Assembly (NCBI RefSeq): GCF_046630445.1 | Contig: NC_092339.1 | Span: forward strand, 52,079,501 to 52,143,500 | Direction: 5' to 3' | Length of the DNA stretch: 64,000 nucleotides | DNA from: Rutidosis leptorrhynchoides | Lineage: Eukaryota; Streptophyta; Magnoliopsida; Asterales; Asteraceae | In this document: one piece after another, positions 36,818-46,739 of the stretch | Numbering within the stretch: the first letter of the stretch is position 1 | Layout of the letters: each line of letters starts with the position of its first letter | The notes under the pieces: generated by a model | The model's input: only the letters and a program-made list of their open reading frames with translations | What the model was told of the DNA's origin: nothing | Database searches by the model: none | Made by a program: the position numbers and the translations under genes

Positions 36818-39800
36818 TTAGAGAGTATCTTCACTTGTCAACATTTCTGTTGAAGGATTTAGCATACCAAGTTTTTCAAGAAGATAAAAATGCCTCTCTT
36901 CAGGAAGTGCCTTAGTAAAAATATCTGCCAGTTGATCTTTTGTGCCAATATGTTTTAACACCACTTTGCCTTTCTCAACACAATCTCTTATAAAATGATG
37001 CCTGATCTCTATATGCTTAGTCCTGGAATGAAACACTGGATTTTCAGTAATAGCAATAGCACTTTCATTATCACACATGATTGGAGTTTTGGTTGAAGTT
37101 AATCCAAAATCCAATAGTTGATGTTGCATCCAAAGCAATTGAGCACAACAGCTCCTTGCAGCTACATATTCAGCTTCTGCTGTTGAAGTGGCCACTGAAT
37201 TTTGCTTTTTACTTGACCAACTCACCAATTTACGACCTAACAATTGACAACCACCAGATGTGCTTTTTCTGTCTAACTTACAACCTGCATAGTCTGCATC
37301 TGTGTAACCAATTAGATCAAACCCTGAGTCTTTAGCATACCAAAGACCCAGGTTAGGAGTACCTTTCAGGTACCTAAAAATTCTTTTCACAGCCTTATAA
37401 TGAGACTCTTTAGGATCTGACTGATAACGTGCACACATACATGTAGCAAACATTATATCAGGTCTACTAGCAGTTAAGTATAACAAAGATCCAATCATAC
37501 CTCTATAGGTTGATTGACAAGTTGGTTTTCCAGATTCATCTTTATCAAGTTTTTCAGAAATACTCATTGGGGTTCTTAAAGAGGAACAATTTTTAAAACC
37601 ATATTTGGTAAGCATATCAGAAACATAATTACTTTGGTTAATAAAAATACCCTCTTGACTCTGCTTAATTTGTAGCCCAAGAAAATAGTTTAAAGTACAC
37701 AAGTTACTCATCCTATATTCTTTAGACATTATATTTGAAAACCATTTTCTCAAAATTGGATTAGTAGACCCAAAAATAATGTCATCAACATAAATTTGAA
37801 CCAGTAACACATCACCTTTCTCCTTTTTGATGAATAAAGTTTTGTCAATAGCTCCTCTAGAAAATTTCTTTTCCAAAAGAAATGTTGACAAAGTATCATA
37901 CCAGGCTCTGGGAGCTTGTTTCAGACCATATAGTGCTTTCTTCAATCTGTAGACATGCTTGGGAAACTTCTTATTTTTGAAACCAGGAGGTTGCTTTACA
38001 TACACCTCTTCTTGCAATATACCATTCAGAAAAGCACTCTTTACATCCATTTGAAACACCACAAAATCTTTATCTGAAGCATATGCTAGAAACAATCTGA
38101 TTGCTTCAATTCTAGCAACAGGAGCAAAGGTCTCATCATAATCTATACCTTCTTCTTGTCTGTACCCTTGAGCCACTAGTCTTGCTTTATTTCTAACCAC
38201 AATACCATCTTTATCAGCCTTGTTTCTGTAAACCCATTTAGTACCAATTGCAGTTTTACCTTCAGGTTTTGGAACCAATTCCCACACATCATTTCTTTCA
38301 AACTCAGTCAATTCTTCAGTCATAGCTTCAACCCAATCATTGTCAGCCAATGCTTCATCTACTTCTTTGGGTTCAATGAGTGAAAGAAAATTTGAGAAGA
38401 AACAATAATTAGCAATTGCAAAATCAGACACAGGTGTCTGAGATGAAGAACCAGTTTTAGGTAAACCAGTAGGATCTACAACATAATCTTCAAGATGCTT
38501 TGGAATAACAATATTTCTAGAAGATTTTCTGATAGGAACAACAGGATTCAAAGTAGTATTAGAAGGTTGATCATCTTCATGAGTAACACTTGGCTCATCT
38601 TCTTGTTGAACTTCTTCAGTGAGAGCATTATCTGCAGAATTTTTCAATCCAGACAAATTAAATTCATCTGTCTCAGACTCTGAATCTAGAGTCTGAACAC
38701 TGTTTCTAGAAATTAAATTAGACAATTCACCAAGTGCAGAATGCTCAGAACTAGATGATTGATCCATTTCAATGGGACTTTCATCAAAAGAAACGTTAAT
38801 GGATTCTTCAATCTTCATTCTCCTCTTATTATACACTCTATAAGCTTTAGAAACAGAAGAATAACCAATGAACACACCTTCATCAGATTTTGGCCTCATC
38901 TTCTCAAGCTGATCCCTTTGATTCAAAATATAGCACTTACATCCAAATACATGAAAGTAATGAATAGTAGGCACCTTTTTATGATACAATTCATAGGAAG
39001 TTTTGCCATGCCTCTTCACAATTAATGACCTGTTTTGAGTATAACAAGCTGTATTGACAGCTTCTGCCCAGAATCTGAGTGCAATATTTGATTGGCATAA
39101 CATGGTTCTGGCTGCTTCAATAAGTGTTCTATTTCTTCGTTCAGCAACTCCATTTTGTTGTGGAGTTCTAACAGCAGAGAAATTTTGACCAATTCCAGAC
39201 TCTTCACAAAATTCAATTAGAGTAACATTCTTGAACTCAGTGCCATGATCACTTCTCAATTGTTTAACAAGAACACCTTTTTGAACCTGCTCTTTCTTGA
39301 TTAAATTAATGATTTCTTCAGGAGCATCACTTTTTGCAGCTAAAAAGATAACCCAGGTAAACCTAGAATACTCATCAACAACAACCAAAGTATATCTTTT
39401 CCCACCTAGACTACTAGTGTTCATTGGACCAAATAGATCCATATGAAGCATATGAAGTGGATCACTAATAGTGGCTAGGGATTTTGAGGGAAACTTTGTT
39501 TTGGTTTGTTTACCCATTATGCAAGCAGAACAAGGTTTATCTTTCTTGAAAGGTTGCTGAGGCAAACCTCTAACAAGCTTCTTTTTGGAAAGCTTATTAA
39601 TATTTTTAAAATTCAGATGAGATAACCTTTTATGCCAAAGCCAATTAAGTTCTGGAACAGTTTGAGAATACAAGCATGTTTCAATTTCAGAATCAACAGA
39701 ATCCAAATCCAGCATATACACATTTTGGAATCTCCAGGCAACAAGAGTTGGTCTTCCTTTTGGATCATAAATAATTCCAGCTTTCTTTCTTATTCTGATT

Positions 39801-40000
39801 TCACAATCTTCATCAGCAATCTGACTTACACTTAGCAGATTATGCTTTAACCCTTCAACTAAAGTAACTTTCTTGAATGAAACACTTCTAGCAATAACAG
39901 TACCATAACCAATAGTCTTTGCAACTGAATTATCACCATATCTCACAGAAGGACCTTTTTCTTCTACAAACCCTACAAGATGCTCTTTGCATCCAGTCAT
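36818..40000 (-). CDS. Sirevirus-like pol
   Basis: Contains the end of the protease region, GAG-pre-integrase, integrase core, reverse transcriptase (VYVKQPPGF region, YVDD motif) and copia RNase H with the DADYAGC motif. The protease active site (LDSGCS) lies just upstream of the first Met of this frame, so the real polyprotein starts earlier. Gag and pol occupy separate long frames, so expression probably relies on one of the read-through or splicing strategies known in this lineage. Confidence 0.9.
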   Translation of the reverse strand: MTGCKEHLVGFVEEKGPSVRYGDNSVAKTIGYGTVIARSVSFKKVTLVEGLKHNLLSVSQIADEDCEIRIRKKAGIIYDPKGRPTLVAWRFQNVYMLDLDSVDSEIETCLYSQTVPELNWLWHKRLSHLNFKNINKLSKKKLVRGLPQQPFKKDKPCSACIMGKQTKTKFPSKSLATISDPLHMLHMDLFGPMNTSSLGGKRYTLVVVDEYSRFTWVIFLAAKSDAPEEIINLIKKEQVQKGVLVKQLRSDHGTEFKNVTLIEFCEESGIGQNFSAVRTPQQNGVAERRNRTLIEAARTMLCQSNIALRFWAEAVNTACYTQNRSLIVKRHGKTSYELYHKKVPTIHYFHVFGCKCYILNQRDQLEKMRPKSDEGVFIGYSSVSKAYRVYNKRRMKIEESINVSFDESPIEMDQSSSSEHSALGELSNLISRNSVQTLDSESETDEFNLSGLKNSADNALTEEVQQEDEPSVTHEDDQPSNTTLNPVVPIRKSSRNIVIPKHLEDYVVDPTGLPKTGSSSQTPVSDFAIANYCFFSNFLSLIEPKEVDEALADNDWVEAMTEELTEFERNDVWELVPKPEGKTAIGTKWVYRNKADKDGIVVRNKARLVAQGYRQEEGIDYDETFAPVARIEAIRLFLAYASDKDFVVFQMDVKSAFLNGILQEEVYVKQPPGFKNKKFPKHVYRLKKALYGLKQAPRAWYDTLSTFLLEKKFSRGAIDKTLFIKKEKGDVLLVQIYVDDIIFGSTNPILRKWFSNIMSKEYRMSNLCTLNYFLGLQIKQSQEGIFINQSNYVSDMLTKYGFKNCSSLRTPMSISEKLDKDESGKPTCQSTYRGMIGSLLYLTASRPDIMFATCMCARYQSDPKESHYKAVKRIFRYLKGTPNLGLWYAKDSGFDLIGYTDADYAGCKLDRKSTSGGCQLLGRKLVSWSSKKQNSVATSTAEAEYVAARSCCAQLLWMQHQLLDFGLTSTKTPIMCDNESAIAITENPVFHSRTKHIEIRHHFIRDCVEKGKVVLKHIGTKDQLADIFTKALPEERHFYLLEKLGMLNPSTEMLTSEDTL

Positions 40001-40072
40001 GTGTCTTGAGCAACCACTGTCTAAATACCACTTATTACCCTGCTACACAAGACACAAGCAAAAGAAAAATGA

Positions 40073-42361
40073 TTAAATCTTAGGGGGAACCCACTTTGCA
40101 GTGGGTTCAGATGGAGTGCATTTAACCCTCCAGACAAAAGCTTTATTACCAATCCTGATCAACTTATCCACAACTGTTTTTAAAACACCTTTATTTTCAC
40201 AAACTTTAGGTTTCCATACCTTTTTAAAATTTTCAGGAAAACAAGATGATTTTGAGAATTTTTCATGACCCTTTAATCTTTCATTAAGCTTTGAAATTCT
40301 CCTTTTCAGTTTTTTTATAGTCTTAGCTTGTTTTGACTCTGACTTTCTTTTAGTTGACCATTTAGGATCTGGACAAGTGTCACTATCAGAAGATGATTCA
40401 GTATCACTTATGCTACTTGATTCTTGGGTGTAAGATACTAGGTCAGAACATACACTTTCACTTTTAGAGACTAAACTGTTAGAGTCTGAAGGTTTCAATA
40501 GTTCAGACTCTGATGGATTTCTGCAGTCTAAAATTATAGTCTCTGAAGGTTTAACAGGTTCTAATGATTTTACAAACTCAGATGATCTTACAAAAGCATT
40601 AGTTAAAATCTTTTTCTCACCATCAAATTTTACAAAAGTATTTGGTAAAATGTCAGGCTTAAATATAATAGGATCAACTTCCACATTATTATCTAATGTG
40701 TAGTTTTCACCAAGTATAGCTTTGACATCATTTGGAATTTGTTTAGCAATAGCATCAGAATTCTTTTTGGAAGAAACACACCAAGATTTGCAAATATTTT
40801 CATAATGGTTTGCCTTTTTAATTGATCTTCCTAATTCAGTATTTAACCTTTTAGTTTCTTCTGAATATGCCATTTTATATGTGTCAAGTTTTACCTCACA
40901 TTCTTTTAATACTTTAATTTCAGCATCTTTATCTTTGATGATGTTCTTAAGCTCAAAGATCTGTGTTCTTAACCTGTCACTATCCTCTAAGAACCAATTG
41001 AAATCAAGCAACAAATACTGAAACATTCTCACTTTTTCATTATCAAGATAGTTTACAAAGTTTTGTACCTTATAGGCAGAACCTTTATTACAAGTAGAGT
41101 CTTTATCCATCTTCTCAATAGCTTTCAAATCTTCCTCAAACTTGCTAGAACCACTATCCTTTTCAATTATAGCCATCAGACACTTATCCTCTTCATCATC
41201 AGATGATGAATCTTCATCTTCCCATGCTTCTGTGTACAATGCTTTCTCCTGTTCTTTATTCTTCAACTTTTCTGCTTCACTTTTCATCTTCTTGTACTTG
41301 AGCTTGTACTTTCTTGCTTTGTCAACAGGTTTGTTGAAATTTGAACCTCCTTCATTCTTGGACCAGCAATCAGCAGCTATATGACCTACCTTACCACACT
41401 TGAAACATTTAGCTTTCTTTGGATCAAATGTACTCTTGCCTTTACCCTTCTTCAAACCAAACTTCTTCTGCTCAATCCTTTGTGTCAAAAGAGCCACTTG
41501 ACTTTCCAGATCTTGAATCTCCTCATCTTCATCAGAATCACTATCATCAGAGGTCTCATCACTTTCAGAATCAACCTTACTAGAATAACTTGAGAATAAT
41601 TGCTTATTCTTCTTAGTAGTAGCTATTAATGCAGCTTCTGGATCTTTAACCACCTTCTTAGCATTGATCTTGTTCTTCAACTGTGATTCTTCAAAGTTTG
41701 ACAGTATGCCAAACAATTCACTCAATTCATAACTGTCTATCTTCTCACTGATTACCATGGATGTAATCACAGATTCAAAGTTTGAAGGTAGCAATTCAAT
41801 GAATTTTTGACACAACACTTGTTGTGTTTTCTCTACACCAACACTTTCAAGATCATTAATCAGAACCTGAAATCTTGAATGAAGATCACTCAAGGATTCT
41901 TTAGGCTGAGCAGCAAAATTTTCATAACACCTTATCAAATTCTTCTTCTTCTGAGTCTTAACAACTGTGACTCCTTCATAATCATTGAGCAAGAGATCCC
42001 ACATAGCTTTTGCAGTTTTAGCATGACTGATCTTCCTGAGAATTGGAACAGTAACACCATTACCTATAATACTCCTTATCTTGCTATCAAGCTTGAACTT
42101 TATGGCTTCTGCTTCTGTCCACTTATCTCTTGGTTTTTCACGAAGATAAGCAGGTTGAGCAGCAGCAGTACTTGTAGCAGGAACAGCTTCAACCATTGTA
42201 CCAGGTATAATAGGTCCTACTGTAAGAACTTGTTCAGCATCTTCATGAATCGAACCAAGAAACCATAGAACTTTTAGCTTCCAAGTTGCAAAGTCTGTGC
42301 CATCGAAAATTGGCACACCTTTTCCAGCCATAACTGGAGTTGGGATGGAACTGGTAGACAT
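40073..42361 (-). CDS. Sirevirus-like gag (762 aa)
   Basis: Starts MSTSSIPTPVMAGKG. It has a copia-type gag domain (DUF4219/UBN2-like) in the first ~250 residues, a CCHC zinc knuckle (CFKCGKVGHIAADC) near residue 330, and a long Lys/Glu/Ser-rich C-terminal extension with heptad character. The extended gag with coiled-coil potential fits Sireviruses, whose Gag is longer than in other copia lineages. Confidence 0.88.
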   Translation of the reverse strand: MSTSSIPTPVMAGKGVPIFDGTDFATWKLKVLWFLGSIHEDAEQVLTVGPIIPGTMVEAVPATSTAAAQPAYLREKPRDKWTEAEAIKFKLDSKIRSIIGNGVTVPILRKISHAKTAKAMWDLLLNDYEGVTVVKTQKKKNLIRCYENFAAQPKESLSDLHSRFQVLINDLESVGVEKTQQVLCQKFIELLPSNFESVITSMVISEKIDSYELSELFGILSNFEESQLKNKINAKKVVKDPEAALIATTKKNKQLFSSYSSKVDSESDETSDDSDSDEDEEIQDLESQVALLTQRIEQKKFGLKKGKGKSTFDPKKAKCFKCGKVGHIAADCWSKNEGGSNFNKPVDKARKYKLKYKKMKSEAEKLKNKEQEKALYTEAWEDEDSSSDDEEDKCLMAIIEKDSGSSKFEEDLKAIEKMDKDSTCNKGSAYKVQNFVNYLDNEKVRMFQYLLLDFNWFLEDSDRLRTQIFELKNIIKDKDAEIKVLKECEVKLDTYKMAYSEETKRLNTELGRSIKKANHYENICKSWCVSSKKNSDAIAKQIPNDVKAILGENYTLDNNVEVDPIIFKPDILPNTFVKFDGEKKILTNAFVRSSEFVKSLEPVKPSETIILDCRNPSESELLKPSDSNSLVSKSESVCSDLVSYTQESSSISDTESSSDSDTCPDPKWSTKRKSESKQAKTIKKLKRRISKLNERLKGHEKFSKSSCFPENFKKVWKPKVCENKGVLKTVVDKLIRIGNKAFVWRVKCTPSEPTAKWVPPKI

Positions 42362-42414
42362 CTTAAATCAAAGTATGGATCGTTTTAAGATTACCAAGTT
42401 GGATTTACACCAAA

Positions 42415-42429
42415 CCCGCTCTGATACCA
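42415..42429 (-). other. Sirevirus-like primer binding site (tRNA-Met)
   Basis: Minus-strand TGGTATCAGAGCGGG, two bases from the 5' LTR. Confidence 0.9.
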
Positions 42430-42431
42430 GT

Positions 42432-42886
42432 TATTAGTTCACAATAACTTGATTATGAACACAAGACTCTCAATAAACAATAAATAAGAATTATATGAAC
42501 ATGAAATTGAGAGAACACGAATTGATAGAATAAGAGAGAAAAGTATTCGTGCTTCAAAAGATACAAAATACAAAATCATCGTACCCCTATTTATACAAGA
42601 TAAACCAAATCTTTATGATTTGGTTTCCAAAACTACTTGACTAGAAAAAAGGAAAAGATAAACTTAAACTTATTAATATTCTAAACAAATCAGTGTTTAT
42701 CTTCTAGAGATAATATCAAATCAAAACGTGATCTTCTAAATATTTATCCAGATCTCCAGAATTCCCATAGCTTCATTATCAAGTAATTAAACCGTTGACC
42801 ACAACAGATTCTGCAACTCCAGACTCTAACATTCAGACTCTAAACTCCTGCAAAAACATTTTGACTCATCACATCATTTTCCAACA
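42432..42886 (-). repeat. Sirevirus-like 5' LTR
   Basis: 455-bp partner of 33079-33533 with four visible differences. Confidence 0.88.
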
Positions 42887-43447
42887 AATTTAGATAATAC
42901 ATATAATTTAATAACAATAATGATAATGATTTCACATACACAGTAATAATAACAAAACACGGTTGCGTGTTAAAAATTTGTAGTAACAAAAAATAATAAT
43001 ACACGGTTTATAACTCTTTTTCCGAAGTCTTTTTCTCTGTTTTTTGGCAAAGACGTGGATTTTAATTTTAAGATGAATCATCTTATGGGGTTAAAGTTTA
43101 AACAATTTCCACTATTATTTTATTAAAACATTAAACTAAAAATCAAAACGTCATCTTCTTTTGATACTAAGGAAATAAAGAGGGTCCACTATGTCCTATA
43201 TTATTATTTATGTTTATGAAAGTCTAGATCTACCAAATTTGAACATTTCATTGTCCATTTTGCAGACGCTCAAGGTTTGACTTTTGAGAAGTAGATAGCT
43301 TTATTAAGGATTAAACATTAATCATTTCCACTGCTAGCACCTTAATTAAAGAGTCATGTCTTAACTTTCATCTAATTAATCTCCTTTGCTACTAATCTTT
43401 ATCAACTATTTTTTCTTTCTTCATCCACCAAATCATTTTAATTACAC
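42887..43447 (+). other. Duplicated kinase upstream region, left copy
   Basis: Aligns with 45251-45803, the region upstream of the kinase ATG in the right copy, with small indels. It would have been the promoter of the left kinase copy. Confidence 0.8.
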
Positions 43448-43534
43448 ATGACGATGCCATTTAAAGACCTGGATCACCTTAGTATACCATTTGAGCAAAT
43501 TAAAGAAGCCACTACAAACTTCACAACTATCATC
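43448..43534 (+). pseudogene. Broken 5' end of a kinase gene (29 codons)
   Basis: Encodes [20 protein letters not shown] and nine more residues, the same as the first 29 residues of the intact kinase at 45804. The match stops abruptly before the glycine-rich loop and is followed by unrelated sequence. It is the right edge of the left duplicate, cannot encode a kinase, and is a marker of the duplication breakpoint. Confidence 0.92.
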
Positions 43535-43591
43535 AACTTTAAGTTCGAATCCCGTAAACAATAAGAGTGTGCATGTTATTCTAAAAAAAAA
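43535..43591 (+). repeat. Possible SINE 3' fragment
   Basis: Contains 'aagttcgaatcccg', resembling a tRNA-type B box (GTTCGAATCCC), and ends in an A-run at 43583-43591. It is short and lacks an A box, so the assignment is tentative. Confidence 0.35.
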
Positions 43592-43852
43592 TCTGCTGAT
43601 TATTGGATGGAAACACTTAAAGCTCTAAAACCTTTAAATCTATAACCCATTTTTCATCTCTTTCATTCTTCTTATTTCTTTTTTACTAAAAAACAAGAAT
43701 GATAGTTTTAATTGCTTTTATTTATTTTCTATTTAAAAAAAAAAAATTTCGTTTCGCCAAACGTCCTTAAAGTTTATCATTAATTCACCATGGGTCCTAA
43801 AGTTACTTTCTTCATGATAACCCTTAATGACTGTGTATGATCTTATTTATAG
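43592..43852. other. Junction spacer between the two duplicate copies
   Basis: AT-rich, no gene seen. The 21-bp phrase beginning 'actgtgtatgatc' at about 43830 recurs at about 43897 just inside the right copy. Confidence 0.5.
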
Positions 43853-44252
43853 ATGTAAATGGAAATGAAGACCATGCATGTGGTTGAGCCTTATGACTGT
43901 GTATGATCTTATTTACACCTTAATTGTTACGACGTTTGGCTTCTTGCTGAAAAGAGGAGTTGAATGGTGTTTAAATATCCATGTTAAGATTTTTATTATT
44001 GTCTTTTTGTTTTACCTGAAAGCTGTGCACACTGCGTCAAAATTAAACAGGATATAAGCCATGTGCCAAGCACATTCAACTGAGTGAAGGTACTAATTTA
44101 ACCGAGTCTTAATAAACCCTCACTAAAAAATAACCAGTTTAACCCTAAAGCCTTTTGACCCTTACCTGTACCACCCATCTTGACACACTTATAGTCTGTT
44201 GGAAAGAAGCACAATATTTTACTGCATTAGTTACACAATTTTTCATGTACAG

Positions 44253-44647
44253 GCTGTAATTGAAGCAGGGTTAATTGCCCCTTTGGTGAATTTGCTTCAA
44301 ATAGCTGAATTCGACATAAAGAAAGAATCTGCTTGGGCAATATTAAACGCCACTTCTTGTGGTAATAATGATCAGATCAAGTACACTCTCATGTCATATC
44401 CCTCCCTAAGTTTAATAATCGAAAAGTTATATACTGTTACTTATAAACTGTATGCTATGATTCGTAGGTACTTGGTGAGCCAGGGAAGTATAATATATAA
44501 TATGAAACATTATATGAAAAAGCAGTTGAAATTCTCAAGACGTTTTGGTTGGAAGAGGAAGAGGAGGGTGTAGAAGATGGTGGCTTCAACTTTGGCGGGG
44601 GAACTAATATTAAAGTTCCATCTGGTGGATTCAGTTTCAACAACTGA
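44253..44647 (+). pseudogene. Importin-alpha C-terminal exons, right copy
   Basis: Exon 44253-44380 encodes [15 protein letters not shown] through NNDQIK, and the next exon starts at 44468 (YLVSQGS) after a GT-AG intron. The C-terminal stretch [19 protein letters not shown] to PSGGFSFNN and its stop are in another frame, because most of the final armadillo repeats have been lost between the two parts. No upstream armadillo exons are present in this copy. It is a fragment of a nuclear-import receptor gene and not functional. Confidence 0.85.
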
Positions 44648-45803
44648 AAGGTGATTACTTCCTTCAAATTTTTAGCATTTTAACTTCCTTTCAGACTTTG
44701 GTTACATAAAAGAGTGTGCCTACAACAGGTAATACGGTTATTTAATTATGTTTTAGAATTGAAACATTTGTATTAACCCGAAATCAGTTTCTACTTTTTT
44801 CAACCATATGATACTCTTATATTTTTAAAAGAAAAATTAACAAATAGCAGTGAACTTTGCGAAAATTAGTGATGTGGACCCAAGACGTTCACGATGAATT
44901 TATCTATAACTGCATCGACTATAAGTTCCAGTTCTTAACTTGCAGGTTCTTGGGAGCTAGTAGGACAGTATGTCAGTCATATAATTTCAGAGCATCATCT
45001 GGTTTTGTACCAGGTATGTCCAGTGTACAGTGAAGATTACTTATCCAAAAAAAATGTAAAGTCTGTTGATGAGTTGGGGAATTGGTCTTACTGTTTACAT
45101 CTATAGCTATCATATAGTGTGAGGACGAGATGAGAATGGTAACGTTGTTTATATTTTTTTCAATCATTTGGTCCAAGCGCAGGTTCGACCTGTAAAGCTC
45201 AAGTTTTAAAACAAAAAAAATAAAAAAGTTTCTAGTCAAACTTGTGTTAGATAATTTAGATAATACATATAATTTAATAACAATAATGATTTCAAATACA
45301 CAGTAATAAGTATTATAACAAAACACGGTTGCGTGTTAAAAATTTGTAGTAACAAAAAATAATAGTACACGGTTTATAACTCTTTTTCTCTGTTTTTTGG
45401 CAAAGACGTGGATTTCAGTTTTAAGATGAATCATCTTATGGGGTTAAAGTTTAAACAATTTCCACTATTAATTTATTAAAACATTAAACTAAAAATCAAA
45501 ACGTCATCTTCTTTTGATACTAAGGAAATAAAGAGGGTCCACTATGTCCTATATTATTATTTATGTTTATGAAAGTCTAGATCTACCAAATTTGAACATT
45601 TCATTGTCCATTTTGCAGACGCTCAAGGTTTGACTTTTGAGAAGTAGATAGCTTTATTAAGGATTAAACATTAACCATTTCCACTACTAGCACCTTAATT
45701 AAAGAGTCATGTCTTAACTTTCATCTAATTAGTCATCTCCTTTGCTACTAATCTTTATCAACTATTTTTTCTTTCATCATCCTCCAGATCATTTTAATTA
45801 CAC
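44648..45803 (+). promoter_or_regulatory. Upstream/promoter region of the kinase-DGK gene
   Basis: About 1.15 kb between the importin pseudogene and the kinase ATG, mostly conserved in the left copy. A W-box core TTGACT (WRKY-type site) lies at 45630-45635. I do not see a TATA box I would commit to; 'tatattattattta' near 45552 is one candidate. Regulation is otherwise unknown. Confidence 0.3.
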
Positions 45804-46739
45804 ATGACGATGCCATTTAAAGATCTGGATCACCTTAGTATACCATTTGAGCAAATTAAAGAAGCCACTACAAACTTCACAACTATCATCGGAAAAGGTG
45901 GATATGGCCCTGTTTATAAGGGACAACTCTCACTCTCTGGTGAAACGGAACTTACCACCGTCGCTATAAAACGACTTGATACTAGAATTTCTGGTCAGGG
46001 CCTTAAGGAGTTCTTAACAGAGATTCAGTTGCTATCGCGTTATAAAAAACATCCAAACCTCATCTCCCTTGTTGGTTTCTGCGACCAAGGCCCTGAAAAA
46101 CTTCTCATTTATGAGTATGCGCATCTCGGAAGCCTTGATAAGTACCTACGTAACTCTCGGAATCCCACTTGTACACTAACATGGAAACAGAGACTGAATA
46201 TTTGCATCGACGCAGCACGTGGTTTAGATCATCTGCACAACCACGTTGCAAAACATGAACGGATTATCCACAGAGACATTAAGAGTGCTAACGTTCTCTT
46301 GGATAGTAACTGGAGAGCAATGATCGCGGATTTCGGTCTTTCAAAAATTGGTCGTGCCAATGAAAATGAATCTTTTCTCATCACCAACCCGTGCGGCACA
46401 CCTGGCTATTGTGATCCTTCTTACCATCATAGCGGGATATTGACCAAAGAGTCGGACGTTTATTCATTCGGCGTAGTACTATTTGAAGTCCTATGTGGAC
46501 GCTTGTGCTTCTTTATGGATCCAGAAAGTAAACAGCAGTTGTTGCCACAAATGGCCAAAATCTACTACAAGAAAAATAAACTAAATCAGATTATTGATCC
46601 TACGTTGAAGGAGTACATGGACTCCAACTCCATGAAAGAGTTTTCACGGATTGCATATCAATGTTTGTTGGACGATCGAGAAGGACGCCCACCGATGGAT
46701 TTGGTATTACAAGAACTTGAAAAAGCATTACACCTGCTG
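45804..46739 (+). other. Kinase module (exon 1, residues 1-312)
   Basis: An RD-type Ser/Thr kinase with all key residues: glycine loop GKGGYG (30-35 region), VAIK lysine (K56), alpha-C glutamate (E73), [11 protein letters not shown] (H156-D158, N163), DFG (D176) and the [10 protein letters not shown] activation-segment end (198-207). It resembles the cytosolic kinases of Asteraceae in which the kinase is usually followed by a phloem-protein-2 lectin domain (family resemblance from memory). No signal peptide or membrane segment precedes it, so it is probably cytosolic. It should be catalytically active. Confidence 0.9.

Larger units (their letters stand above)
33079..42886 (-). mobile_element. 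Sirevirus-like Ty1/copia element with extra 3' ORF (9.8 kb)
   Basis: A 9808-bp minus-strand element with 455-bp LTRs, a tRNA-Met primer site, a polypurine tract, gag, pol and a large third ORF between pol and the 3' LTR. The target duplication aattt is at 33074-33078 and 42887-42891, and the empty site is visible in the right copy near 45250. Four differences between the LTRs over 455 bp suggest an age of a few hundred thousand years. It looks whole, with no obvious breaks in the three long frames. The third ORF points to the SIRE/Maximus (Sirevirus) lineage, which carries an extra, often 'envelope-like', ORF there. Confidence 0.88.
18763..43534 (+). repeat. Left copy of a ~2 kb tandem duplication, swollen by insertions
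   Basis: Host sequence in this interval aligns piecewise with 43853-45890: 18763-18815, 19167-20117, 20700-20828, 32833-33078 and 42887-43534. The intervening parts are a hAT MITE, a second hAT MITE, the gypsy element and the Sirevirus-like element, none of which is present in the right copy. Removing them leaves about 2.0 kb, the same as the right copy. Confidence 0.88.
43853..45890 (+). repeat. Right copy of the ~2 kb tandem duplication
   Basis: Compact copy containing importin-alpha C-terminal exons, spacer, kinase upstream region and the first 29 codons of the kinase. It lacks the MITEs and retroelements of the left copy and so serves as the empty-site reference for all four. Confidence 0.88.
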
